DNA of 64,000 nt, taken from NCBI GenBank assembly GCA_035296625.1, contig DATHAO010000062.1, positions 1 to 64,000 on the forward strand, given 5' to 3'. The translations under genes and the position numbers were made by a program. Below, in pieces: positions 16,796 to 24,999 of the stretch; position 1 is the first letter of the stretch, and each line of letters opens with the position of its first letter. Source of the DNA: DATCLS01 sp035296625. GTDB taxonomy: Bacteria; Actinomycetota; Acidimicrobiia; Acidimicrobiales; VFJN01. The notes under the pieces were generated by a model, which was not told the origin of the DNA, searched no databases, and worked only from the letters and a program-made list of their open reading frames with translations.

Positions 16796-16801
16796 CCCCT
16801 C

Positions 16802-16832
16802 ACGGTACCGCACGTTTTCAATGACAGACATT
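16802..16832 (-). promoter_or_regulatory. Leaderless promoter with adjacent dyad operator
   Basis: On the minus strand: AATGTCTGTCATT (16832-16820, perfect AATG/CATT arms), then TACCGT (16807-16802) six bases before the TetR ATG. The dyad covers the expected -35 zone, which suits autorepression. Confidence 0.55.
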
Positions 16833-17482
16833 ACCGGAGGGTCGGGCGACTCCGTTGACCTGCCGGTCAGCCGCCATTTGCGGGACGGGGGGCCAGGATC
16901 TCAGCGCCATTCGGCCTTGACGGGACCCCTTCGCGGGCCGATCATGGTTGCCGAAGGCGCTTCAGAAACGTATTAGCCACTACTGGACGGAGGGGATCCG
17001 CATGACACGTGGCTGCGTTGAGCGTTCACCGCCTCAATGATCGCGGCGAGGCCCCAGTCGCCTCGCCACGCGACTGTCCGGCTCGCATTCCGGAGCCAGT
17101 GTGAAGGAACCGAAGGACGAGCCCCGCCGGCCGTCACCTGCAGTGACGCGACGACGAGGAGATCCCGGCCCGGGGGATGGCCCCCGGGAGCAGGATCGGC
17201 CGGTGGTACGCCTCGCCACGTTCCTCTGACCCGGACGGCACGGGGTGCGTGCCGGGCACCACCACAACAGGATGATTGGACGGCGAGGGTCGCAATGGCG
17301 GCTCTCGCCGTCTGCGCGTTCGGATCAATGGCCGTATCCACAAATGGGGATATGGCGGCGCCCGTAGCCCGTGTTACTTCCTGGACGGGTGGGAAGGCCG
17401 GATCCCGCGGGCAGGACCGGAGGCCGTGCCGCTGTCCTGGTCGGGTGTGAACGCCGGGTCCCGCGGGCAGGAAAGGGTCACC
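16833..17482. other. 650-bp gene-poor region with hairpin and direct repeat
   Basis: No frame here has convincing coding bias, and GC is visibly lower than in neighbours. It holds a perfect hairpin at 17169-17188 (CCCGGGGG, loop ATGG, CCCCCGGG). Two 37-bp direct repeats occupy 17380-17416 and 17436-17472, 33 of 37 bases identical, the second ending at the DUF2231 ribosome binding site. It may be a long 5' leader, a small RNA locus or decayed sequence. Nothing decides. Confidence 0.5.
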
Positions 17483-18100
17483 ATGGACCTGAGGGAGGAC
17501 GGTGTCCCGCCGGCGCCCGCGACGCTGGTGGCAGCCGTGCAGCACATCGAGCAGGCCGAGGGTCTCGACCGCCCCGCCGCCGCGCTGGAGCGCCTGGCGA
17601 GCGCCGTCGTCCGGCCCGGCGTGGTGCACGACGCCCTCGTGGGCTCGTGGCTCGGCCACGCCCTGCACCCGCTCATGACCGACCTGCCGATCGGGTTCTG
17701 GACCAGTGCCTCGGTGCTCGACCTCGTGGGGGGTGCCGCGGGGCGGCCGGCCGCCGACCGCCTGTTGGGCGTCGGCATCGCCTCGGCCCTGCCGACGGCG
17801 GCCACCGGCCTGGCCGAGTGGCTCCACGCCGACCGGCGGGCTCGCCGCATCGGGCTGGTGCACGCCAACGCCAACAGCGTTGGGCTCGCGCTCTACACGG
17901 CGTCGTGGCTGGCCCGCCGGAGGGGCCGTCGCGCCGCCGGCGTGGCGCTCGCCCTGGCCGGGGCGACGGCGGCGACCCTCGGCGGCTACCTCGGCGGCCA
18001 CCTGGCGACGGCCCGCAAGGTCGGCACCCGCGCCCCCCAGTTCCCCGAGCCCCGGCTGATCGACACCCGGCTCGACGAGCCTCGCCCCCTCGAGCCCTAG
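17483..18100 (+). CDS. DUF2231-family integral membrane protein
   Basis: 205 residues from ATG 17483 with GGAAAGGG upstream. The family core is present: GSWLGHALHPLMTDLPIGFW and repeated hydrophobic helices (SVLDLVGGAA, GVGIASALPTAATGLAEW, ALYTASWLARR, ALALAGATAATLGGYLGGHLA), about four membrane spans. His residues in HALHP and VHANAN could bind metal or haem, as proposed for the family. Function unknown. Upstream leader carries a 37-bp direct repeat. Confidence 0.82.
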   Translation: MDLREDGVPPAPATLVAAVQHIEQAEGLDRPAAALERLASAVVRPGVVHDALVGSWLGHALHPLMTDLPIGFWTSASVLDLVGGAAGRPAADRLLGVGIASALPTAATGLAEWLHADRRARRIGLVHANANSVGLALYTASWLARRRGRRAAGVALALAGATAATLGGYLGGHLATARKVGTRAPQFPEPRLIDTRLDEPRPLEP

Positions 18101-18182
18101 GCCCTCGCCCTCCGAGCACGCGCCGTCCGTGATCCGGCTGCGCCCGGGGGTTGGGCCGCACGCGGCCGGGTAGCCGCCGGGC

Positions 18183-19289
18183 ATGGCAACCAGCGCAACG
18201 TCGGGATCGTCGGGCATGTCCGGTAGCGGCGGCAGCCGCATCGTGGTCACGGGGGCGACCGGCAACGTCGGCTCGGCCCTCGTCCGGCTGCTGGCCGCCG
18301 ACCCGCGGGTGGACCAGATCGTGGGGCTGGCCCGCCGGGAGCCCGACGCCGGCGAGCCGCCGCCCAAGACGACCTACGTCGCCGTCGACGTGGCGGAGGA
18401 CCCGCTCGAGGCCCACCTCGCCGGTGCGGACGCCGTCGTGCACCTGGCATGGCTGTTCCAGCCGACCCACGACCCGATGACGACCTGGCGGGCCAACGCC
18501 GTGGGCAGCGCCCGGGTGTTCGACGCGGCCGTGGCCGCCGGCGTGCCGGCGATCGTGCACTCGTCGTCGGTCGGCGCCTACTCGCCGGGGGAGGGCCGCA
18601 CCGTCGACGAGTCGTGGCCCACGCACAGCACGCCGATGGCGGCCTACGGTCGCGAGAAGGCCTACGTGGAGCGGGTGCTCGACGCCGTCGAGGCCCGCAA
18701 CCCCGAGCTTCGCGCCGTCCGCCTCCGGCCCGGCTTCATCTTCCAGCGGACCGCCGGGACCTCGCAGCGCCGCCTGTTCGCCGGGCCGCTCCTGCCCCGG
18801 CCGCTGCTGCGCCGGGGTCGGGTGCCCGTGATCCCGGTGCCCGAGGGCCTGCGCTTCCAGGCGCTGCACAGTGACGACGCCGCCCAGGCGTTCCTGCTCG
18901 CCGCCCTGCACGACGACGCCCGCGGCGCCTACAACGTGGCGAGTGGCCCGGTGATCGACGCCGCCGTGCTCGGCGACGTGCTCGGGGCCCGGACCGTCAC
19001 GGTCCCCCGGCTGGTGGTGCGGGGTGCCGTGGCGACCGGCTGGCACCTCCGGGCCCTGCCGGCCGACCCGTCGCTGCTGGACCTGTTCCTCTCGCTGCCG
19101 CTTCTCGACGACACCCGCATCCGCACCGAGCTCGGGTGGACCCCGACCCGCTCCGGCCCCGACGCCCTCCGCGAGGCGCTCGACGGCATGGCCGAGGGCG
19201 TCGGCGGTGGAACCGAGCCTCTGGCTGCAGACTCGGTTGCCGGGCGCGCCCACGAGGTGGTCACCGGGGTGGGCGGCACGGCCTCCTGA
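18183..19289 (+). CDS. NAD-dependent epimerase/dehydratase-family protein
   Basis: 368 residues of the extended SDR class. Rossmann motif GATGNVG near residue 25, then DAVVHLAWLF, catalytic Ser region VHSSSVGAYS and YGREK (YxxxK). A Ser/Gly-rich 18-residue N-terminus precedes the fold. The C-terminal half has a substrate-domain pattern (FQALHSDDAAQAFLLAAL, NVASG). Likely reduces or epimerises a sugar nucleotide or hydroxysteroid; substrate not predictable. Weak Shine-Dalgarno; stands alone. Confidence 0.82.
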   Translation: MATSATSGSSGMSGSGGSRIVVTGATGNVGSALVRLLAADPRVDQIVGLARREPDAGEPPPKTTYVAVDVAEDPLEAHLAGADAVVHLAWLFQPTHDPMTTWRANAVGSARVFDAAVAAGVPAIVHSSSVGAYSPGEGRTVDESWPTHSTPMAAYGREKAYVERVLDAVEARNPELRAVRLRPGFIFQRTAGTSQRRLFAGPLLPRPLLRRGRVPVIPVPEGLRFQALHSDDAAQAFLLAALHDDARGAYNVASGPVIDAAVLGDVLGARTVTVPRLVVRGAVATGWHLRALPADPSLLDLFLSLPLLDDTRIRTELGWTPTRSGPDALREALDGMAEGVGGGTEPLAADSVAGRAHEVVTGVGGTAS

Positions 19290-19318
19290 TCTCGCGGCGT
19301 CCGCCCGGACGCCGCGGG

Positions 19319-19969
19319 TCAGCCGGTGGGACCGGGCGCCGCCTGCTGGTCTGCCAGGGCGGCCCGCACGGCGGCCTCCAGCACGCGGGCCGACACCCGG
19401 GCCACCTCGTCGGGGCTGCGACCGAAGTCGCCGGCCAGCGACTGGGTGGTGAAGCCGGACAGGTGGATGGCGACGGCGTCGGACAACCACCCGGGCGGGT
19501 CGCCCGTGCCGCCGCGGGCCTGCCACAGCGTGCGGCCCACCCGCACGACGAACCGCCTGCGCGCCTCACGCCGCTCGGCGCCGGCGGCGGCCAGCTCGCC
19601 GGTCAGGTCGGGCTCGAGCGCTGAGAGGTCCCAGTAGATGCGCCCGTTCCGGGCGTTGATGCGGTGGGCGGCGACGAGCACGTCGACGAGCCACGACCCC
19701 ACGTCGCCGTCCGGGGCGCCCGGCACGTGCTCGGCGTAGGTGCGCAGGCCCTCGCGGATGGCGGCGGCGAAGAGCCGCTCGCGGCTGGCGAAGTGCCGGA
19801 ACACCGTGCGGCGGCTCACGCCCGCCGCCTCGGCCACGTCGTCGACGGTCGTGACCAGGCCTCGCGCGGCGAGGGCCCGCTGGGCGGCCTTGAGGATGCG
19901 CGACCGCGCCAGGTCGCGCTGCTCGTCGAGGAGGGAGGTCTCGGCCGCCGCTGCCGACTCGGTCGCCAT
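19319..19969 (-). CDS. TetR-family regulator of the LLM/deacylase/dioxygenase operon
   Basis: 216 residues. HTH: LAARGLVTTVDDVAEAAGVS then RRTVFRHFASRERLFAAAI. Ligand domain variable. It is divergent from the operon starting at 20057, and a perfect 18-bp dyad (19997-20014) lies between the two start sites, so it likely represses itself and that operon. Effector unknown, perhaps an N-acyl amino acid or aromatic acid handled by the operon. Confidence 0.85.
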   Translation of the reverse strand: MATESAAAAETSLLDEQRDLARSRILKAAQRALAARGLVTTVDDVAEAAGVSRRTVFRHFASRERLFAAAIREGLRTYAEHVPGAPDGDVGSWLVDVLVAAHRINARNGRIYWDLSALEPDLTGELAAAGAERREARRRFVVRVGRTLWQARGGTGDPPGWLSDAVAIHLSGFTTQSLAGDFGRSPDEVARVSARVLEAAVRAALADQQAAPGPTG

Positions 19970-19996
19970 GAGCGTGGCATCCTACTCGAACGGCTT

Positions 19997-20014
19997 GTCA
20001 CTGCATAGTGACAT
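19997..20014. promoter_or_regulatory. TetR operator: 7-bp inverted repeat with 4-bp spacer
   Basis: TGTCACT-GCAT-AGTGACA, perfect arms, 28 bp from the TetR start and 43 bp from the first plus-strand start at 20057. Size and placement are typical of TetR operators in divergent promoters. Confidence 0.75.
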
Positions 20015-20056
20015 GCTGTACCGTCGCCGTGTCAGGACGTCGAGCGGAGGGGTGCG

Positions 20057-20143
20057 GTGCTCGTCCACGATCGTGAGTTCGGGCCCGAGGGCCTGCGCTT
20101 GTACCTCGAGGCCAAGCCCATCGCCGTGCCGGTGGAGCGGTGA
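20057..20143 (+). CDS. 28-codon ORF translationally coupled to the LLM gene
   Basis: GTG at 20057 follows GGAGGGG at 4-base spacing; the ORF ends in TGA that overlaps the GTG of the monooxygenase (GTGA). Codon bias is strongly coding (nearly all third positions G/C). The peptide begins VLVHDREFGPEGL and ends AVPVER; I do not recognise it. It may be a genuine leader peptide or the two ends of a larger gene fused by an in-frame deletion. Confidence 0.5.
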   Translation: MLVHDREFGPEGLRLYLEAKPIAVPVER

Positions 20144-21174
20144 GCGCCATGGAGCTCTGGACCACGCGCACCCCCGAGACCGGTACGGCCGAGCGGCAGG
20201 CCGAGTCCGCCGAGCGCGACGGCTGGGACGGCATCACGTTCACCGACTCGCAGAACCTGGTCGGCGACCCGTTCGTCGCGGTGGCCCTTGCGGCGCGGGC
20301 CACCGAGCGCCTGCGGTTCGCCACCGGTGTCTCGAACCTGTTCACCCGCCACCCGGCGGCGTTGGCCAACGTGGCCGTCACCGTGAAGGAGGAGTCCGGC
20401 GGCCGCTTCCCCCTCGGCGTCGGACGCGGCGACACCGCGCTGTTCCACCTGGGCCGCACGCCGATGCCGGTGGCCGCGTTCGGCGCCCGGCTCGCCCAGG
20501 TGCAGGGCTACCTGTCGGGCGAGGACGTGGATCTCGACGGCCACCCGAGCCGCCTGCGCTGGCTCGACCGCACCCGCCAGCCGAAGGTACCGCTCGACGT
20601 GGCCTCGTCGGGCCCCCGCGTCATCGAGCTGGCCGGCCGCACGGCCGAGCGGGTCACCTTCGCCGTGGGCGCCGACCCCGAGCGGCTCGCTTGGGCGCTC
20701 GACCTGGCCCGCACCGCAGCGGCGGCGGCCGGCCGCGACCCGGACGCGCTGTCGTTCGGGGCCTACGTCAACGTCGGCTGCCATCCCGACCCGGACACGG
20801 CCCGGGCCCTGATCGCCGGCGGCGTCGCGGCCTTCGCCCACTTCTCGGCGATGCCGGGGTCCACCGGCGCCGGCCTGGCGGAGGGCGATCGGGCGGTCGT
20901 GGCCGAGGTCGGGCGGCGCTACGACAGCAACGAGCACCTGCGCAACCGCGCCGGGCACACTGAGGCCTTGCCGCCCGACTTCGTCGACCGGTTCGCCATC
21001 GTCGGGCCGCCCGACCGCTGCGTCGAGCGGCTCACCGAGCTGACCGGGCTCGGCCTCGAGCGCGTTGTCGTCACGGGCACCACGTTCGGGGCGGCCCGCG
21101 ACGACGCCCGCCTGGCCGCCCGCCTCGTGACCGACGAGGTGCTGCCCGCACTGCGAGAGGAAGCCCTGACATGA
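20140..21174 (+). CDS. LLM-class flavin/F420-dependent monooxygenase
   Basis: 344 residues of the luciferase-like TIM-barrel family. Visible blocks: AESAERDGWDGITFTDSQ, RLRFATGVSNLFTRHPAALA, GGRFPLGVGRGDTALFHLGR, ASSGPRVIELAGRTAERVTF, and the C-terminal FAIVGPPDRCVERLTELTGL. The lack of an FMN-type cue and the actinobacterial setting favour F420. GTG 20140 overlaps the small ORF; an ATG three codons on is possible. The end overlaps the deacylase start. Confidence 0.88.
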   Translation: MSAMELWTTRTPETGTAERQAESAERDGWDGITFTDSQNLVGDPFVAVALAARATERLRFATGVSNLFTRHPAALANVAVTVKEESGGRFPLGVGRGDTALFHLGRTPMPVAAFGARLAQVQGYLSGEDVDLDGHPSRLRWLDRTRQPKVPLDVASSGPRVIELAGRTAERVTFAVGADPERLAWALDLARTAAAAAGRDPDALSFGAYVNVGCHPDPDTARALIAGGVAAFAHFSAMPGSTGAGLAEGDRAVVAEVGRRYDSNEHLRNRAGHTEALPPDFVDRFAIVGPPDRCVERLTELTGLGLERVVVTGTTFGAARDDARLAARLVTDEVLPALREEALT

Positions 21175-22916
21175 GCGAGCACGACCTGATCGTCCGCGGC
21201 GGCACCGTCGTCGACGGGACCGGCGCCCCGGCCCGCACCGGGGACGTCGCCGTCTCCGGCGGCGTGATCACGGAGGTGGGGCGTGTCGAGGGCCGGGCCG
21301 CCCGCACGATCGATGCCGACGGCCTCGTCGTCACGCCCGGCTTCGTCGACATCCACGCCCACTACGACGGTCAGGCCACGTGGGCCCACCGCCTGTCGCC
21401 GTCGTCGTGGCACGGGGTGACGACCGTGGTGGCCGGCAACTGCGGGGTCGGCTTCGCCCCGGTCCGCCCGTCCGACCACGAGCGGCTGATCGAGCTGATG
21501 GAGGGCGTCGAGGACATCCCGGGCGTCGTCCTCCACGAGGGCCTCTCGTGGGACTGGCGGTCCTTCCCCGACTTCCTCGACGCCCTCGACGGGAGGCCGT
21601 TCGACATCGACGTGGCCGTGCAGGTGCCCCACGGCGCGCTGCGCCTGCACGTGATGGGCGAGCGCGGGGCGGCGCGCGAGCTGGCCACGCCCGACGACGT
21701 CGACGCCATGGCGGCGATCGCAGCCGAGGCGGTCGAGGCCGGGGCGCTCGGCTTCACCACCTCGCGGACGCTGAACCACCGCACGAGCCGGGGCGAGCCG
21801 ACGCCCACGCTGGAGGCCGGGGCGGACGAGCTCGTGGGCATCGCCAGGGCCATCGGCGCCACCGGGCGCGGCGTGCTGCAGGCCGTATCCGACTTCGCCG
21901 ACGTCGACGCCGAGTTCGCCCTGTTCCGGCGCATGGCCGAGGAGTCCGGCCGGCCGCTGTCGTTCTCGCTGCTGCAGGTGGCGGGTGACACCTGGCGCCG
22001 CCAGCTCGACCTGCTCAGCGCCGCCAACGCCGACGGCGTGCCGATGACCGCCCAGGTCGCGCCGCGGGCCGTCGGGCTGGTCCTCGGCCTGCAGTGCACG
22101 CTGCACCCGTTCCTCGCGAACCCCGTCGTCCGCACGATCGCCGACCGGTCGCTGGCCGAGAGGGTGGCCGCCATGGCCGACCCCGCATTCCGCGACCGGG
22201 TGCTGGCGGCCGAGCACGCCGCCGAGGAGGCACAGTCCAGGCGGGGCCACGCCGGCCGGCTCATCCGGGGGCTTGACCGCATGTACGAGCTCGGCGACCC
22301 GCCCGACTACGAGCCGGACCCCGCCACGAGCATCGCCAGGCGGGCCGAGCGGGAGGGCCTCGACCCGCTCGAGCTGGCCTACGACCTGCTGCTGGCCGAC
22401 GGCGGGCGGGCGTTCCTGTACGTGCCGATCCTGAACTACGCGGACGGCAACCTGGACGCCGCCGGCGAGATGCTGGCGCACCCCCACACCGTGGTCGGGC
22501 TCGCCGACGGCGGGGCGCACGTCGGCACGATCTGCGACGCCAGCTTCCCGACGACGCTGCTGGCCCACTGGGGACGCGACCGCGAGCGGGGGCGGCTCGA
22601 CCTGCCGTTCCTCGTCCACCGCCAGACCCAGGCGACCGCCCGGACCGTCGGACTGCTCGACCGCGGCGTGCTGGCCCCGGGCCACCGGGCCGACATCAAC
22701 CTCATCGACGCCGCCGCGCTGCGCGCCCGCCGTCCCGAGATGCGCCACGATCTGCCGGCCGGCGGCAAGCGGCTCGTCCAGGCGGCCGACGGCTACGTCG
22801 CCACCCTGGTCGCCGGGCAGGTCACCTACGAGGAGGGCCGGGAGGTGGGGCCGCTGCCCGGTCGCCTCGTGCGCGGGCCGCAGCCGGCACCCACGACGAT
22901 GGGAGCACCCCGATGA
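21171..22916 (+). CDS. N-acyl-D-amino-acid deacylase-family amidohydrolase
   Basis: 581 residues. N-terminal beta-sandwich LIVRGGTVVDGTGAPA, metal-binding HxH in GFVDIHAHYDGQ near residue 62, GNCGVGFAPVRP, and a late active-site Asp in VVGLADGGAHVG; C-terminal RADINLIDA closes the sandwich. Length and order match D-aminoacylases and dihydroorotase-like amidohydrolases. It would remove an acyl group from an N-acyl amino acid or related amide. ATGA overlaps on both sides show coupling to the LLM and TauD genes. Confidence 0.88.
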   Translation: MSEHDLIVRGGTVVDGTGAPARTGDVAVSGGVITEVGRVEGRAARTIDADGLVVTPGFVDIHAHYDGQATWAHRLSPSSWHGVTTVVAGNCGVGFAPVRPSDHERLIELMEGVEDIPGVVLHEGLSWDWRSFPDFLDALDGRPFDIDVAVQVPHGALRLHVMGERGAARELATPDDVDAMAAIAAEAVEAGALGFTTSRTLNHRTSRGEPTPTLEAGADELVGIARAIGATGRGVLQAVSDFADVDAEFALFRRMAEESGRPLSFSLLQVAGDTWRRQLDLLSAANADGVPMTAQVAPRAVGLVLGLQCTLHPFLANPVVRTIADRSLAERVAAMADPAFRDRVLAAEHAAEEAQSRRGHAGRLIRGLDRMYELGDPPDYEPDPATSIARRAEREGLDPLELAYDLLLADGGRAFLYVPILNYADGNLDAAGEMLAHPHTVVGLADGGAHVGTICDASFPTTLLAHWGRDRERGRLDLPFLVHRQTQATARTVGLLDRGVLAPGHRADINLIDAAALRARRPEMRHDLPAGGKRLVQAADGYVATLVAGQVTYEEGREVGPLPGRLVRGPQPAPTTMGAPR

Positions 22917-23989
22917 CCACCGACCCGACCGGCTCCGCCGATCTCGCCGGCCCCGCCGACCCGGCGATCCTCGAGCCGCTCGAGGAGCGCTGCGCCTGGC
23001 GCCGCGACGACCTCGCCGACGGCTACGTCGTGCAGCTGACCGACACACAGCTGGCCGAGCTGGACGCCGCGCTCGTCGAGGCGGAGCGCCGCACCGACGA
23101 CGTGCTCGACGTGACCCGCGACGACTTCCCGCTGCCGACGCTGGGCCCCGAGCTGGCCCGCATCACCGACGACCTCATCGACGGGCGCGGCGTCGTGCTG
23201 CTGCGCGGCCTGCCCGTCGAGCGCTACGGCAAGGAGCGGGCGTCGACGATCTACTGGGGTGTCGGCGCCCACCTCGGCCATCCGTGGCCGCAGAACGCCA
23301 AGGGCCACCTGCTCGGCGACGTGACGGATCAGGGCCGCCGCGTCGACGACCCCACCGCCCGCGGCAACGAGATCGGCGGCGTGGCGTTCCCGTTCCACTC
23401 CGACGGGTCGGACCTCGTCGGGCTGTTCTGCCTCGACGCCGGCGCCGGGGGCGGCGCGAGCCTCGTGGCCAACGTCGTCAGCATCCACAACGAGATGGTG
23501 CGCACCGAGCCCGAGCTGGCCGCCGAGCTGTACGGCCCGTTCCCGTACGACCTGCGCGGCGAGCACGCCCCGGGCGCCCGCAGCTGGTACACGATGCCGA
23601 TCTTCACCAGGCGCGGCGACCGGCTGTTCGCGCGCTACATCCGCCCGTACATCGCGTCGTCGGCCCGCCACGCCGACGCCCCCCGGCCGTCGGCGGGCGC
23701 GCGGGCCGCCATGGACCGCCTCGATGCATTGTGCGCCGACGAGCGCTTCCACGTGACGATGGACCTGCAGCCGGGCGACATGCAGTTCGTGAACAACTAC
23801 CACGTGCTCCACGCCCGCGCCGCCTATCAGGACGACCGGGAGGGCGGGCGCATCCGCCACCTCAAGCGCCTCTGGCTCGAGACCGACCGCCTGGCGGACG
23901 GCGACAAGCCCGAGCGCTTCCGGCTCGGCCGGACGGACGCCTGGTGGTCGCGGCAGGGCCGCACGAAGAGCGAGGTGCGCGTCGGCTGA
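22913..23989 (+). CDS. TauD/TfdA-family Fe(II)/2-oxoglutarate dioxygenase
   Basis: 358 residues with the double-stranded beta-helix facial triad: HxD in FPFHSDGSDLVGLFCL and the distal His in NNYHVLHARAAY, followed by the Arg in RIRHLKRLWL for 2-oxoglutarate. It lies last in the operon after the LLM and deacylase genes, with a four-base overlap. A pathway oxidising an amide- or amino-acid-containing compound is plausible. Substrate not predictable. Confidence 0.85.
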   Translation: MTTDPTGSADLAGPADPAILEPLEERCAWRRDDLADGYVVQLTDTQLAELDAALVEAERRTDDVLDVTRDDFPLPTLGPELARITDDLIDGRGVVLLRGLPVERYGKERASTIYWGVGAHLGHPWPQNAKGHLLGDVTDQGRRVDDPTARGNEIGGVAFPFHSDGSDLVGLFCLDAGAGGGASLVANVVSIHNEMVRTEPELAAELYGPFPYDLRGEHAPGARSWYTMPIFTRRGDRLFARYIRPYIASSARHADAPRPSAGARAAMDRLDALCADERFHVTMDLQPGDMQFVNNYHVLHARAAYQDDREGGRIRHLKRLWLETDRLADGDKPERFRLGRTDAWWSRQGRTKSEVRVG

Positions 23990-24029
23990 TCCGGGGCCGC
24001 GGCCGGCGGGGCGGGGCGCGCCCGGCGGT

Positions 24030-24938
24030 CTACCGGCGGCTCCCGTCGCTGCGGTCCTCGAACTCGAGGAACCGCAGCAGGTGCTCGCCGTAGCCGCTCT
24101 TGGCCAGATCGTCGCCGTGGGTGGTCGCGCCGGCCAGGCCGCGGAGCTGGTCGGCGGAGATGAAGCCCTCGCGGTGCGCCGCCGTCTCGGGCGAGCCGAT
24201 CAGCAGGCCCTTGCGCCGCTGCTGGCCGGCCACCCACGTCTGCGCGTCGAGCAGGGCATCGAACGTGCCCACGTCGAACCACTCCGTGGAGAACGGCAGC
24301 GTCGAGACCTGCAGCCGTCCGTCCTTGAGGTAGCGGTTGTTCACCTCGCTGATCTCCAGCTCGCCCCGGGCGCTGGGCGGCGTGGCCCGCGCCACCTCCA
24401 CGACGCTGTTGTCGTAGAAGTAGAGGCCCGGGATCATGTAGTTCGACGGGGGGTCGACCGGCTTCTCATGCACGGCCAGCACCTGCCCGGCGTCGTCGAG
24501 CTCGAGCACGCCGTAGCGCTCGGGGTCCGGAACCCAGAGGCCGAAGACCACGGCGCCGTCGGGGTCGGTGTAGCGCTGGAGCTGCTCCCCCAGGCCGAAG
24601 CCGTAGAAGATGTTGTCGCCGAGGATCAGCGCCACCTTGTCGTCGCCGATGAAGTCCTCGCCGATGAGGAAGGCGGCGGCGATGCCGTTCGGCTCGGGCT
24701 GGGCGGCGTAGGCGAACGACGCGCCCCACTGCGACCCGTCGCCCAGCAGGCCCTCGAACAGCGGCAGCTGGTCGGGCGTCGAGATGATGAGGATCTCGTT
24801 GATGCGCGCGTGCAGCAGCGTGGAGATCGGGTAGTAGACGAGCGGCTTGTCGTAGACGTGCATGAGCTGCTTCGACGTCGCCCGGCTCGCGGGGCTGAGC
24901 CGTGTCGCCCGCCCGCCGGCCAGCACGATGCCCTTCAT
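24030..24938 (-). CDS. rfbA: Glucose-1-phosphate thymidylyltransferase
   Basis: About 302 residues matching RfbA/RmlA: KGIVLAGGRATRLSPASRAT (signature loop, with ATRL in place of the usual SGTRL), SKQLMHVYDKPLVYYPIS, LGDNIFYGFG, VHEKPVDPPSNYMIPGLYFY, STEWFDVGTFDALLDA. It makes dTDP-glucose from glucose-1-phosphate and dTTP. Start set at ATG 24938 because the family begins MKGI. No rfbB, C or D is nearby, so the rest of the dTDP-sugar pathway must be elsewhere. Confidence 0.92.
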   Translation of the reverse strand: MKGIVLAGGRATRLSPASRATSKQLMHVYDKPLVYYPISTLLHARINEILIISTPDQLPLFEGLLGDGSQWGASFAYAAQPEPNGIAAAFLIGEDFIGDDKVALILGDNIFYGFGLGEQLQRYTDPDGAVVFGLWVPDPERYGVLELDDAGQVLAVHEKPVDPPSNYMIPGLYFYDNSVVEVARATPPSARGELEISEVNNRYLKDGRLQVSTLPFSTEWFDVGTFDALLDAQTWVAGQQRRKGLLIGSPETAAHREGFISADQLRGLAGATTHGDDLAKSGYGEHLLRFLEFEDRSDGSRR

Positions 24939-24999
24939 CGGGCGCACCTGGTGTCCATGAGGGCGCGAGTCTGGCAGCTGGGCCGGCCCTGCCGCCCGG

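Noticed and set aside
17037..17450. A 137-codon open frame in the gene-poor region
   Set aside because: Codon third positions are not GC-biased, composition is random-like, and it spans a perfect hairpin and repeat copy.
20919..23048. A 709-codon frame antisense to the deacylase operon
   Set aside because: Low-complexity Arg/Gly/Val composition typical of shadow frames; opposite strand is clearly coding.
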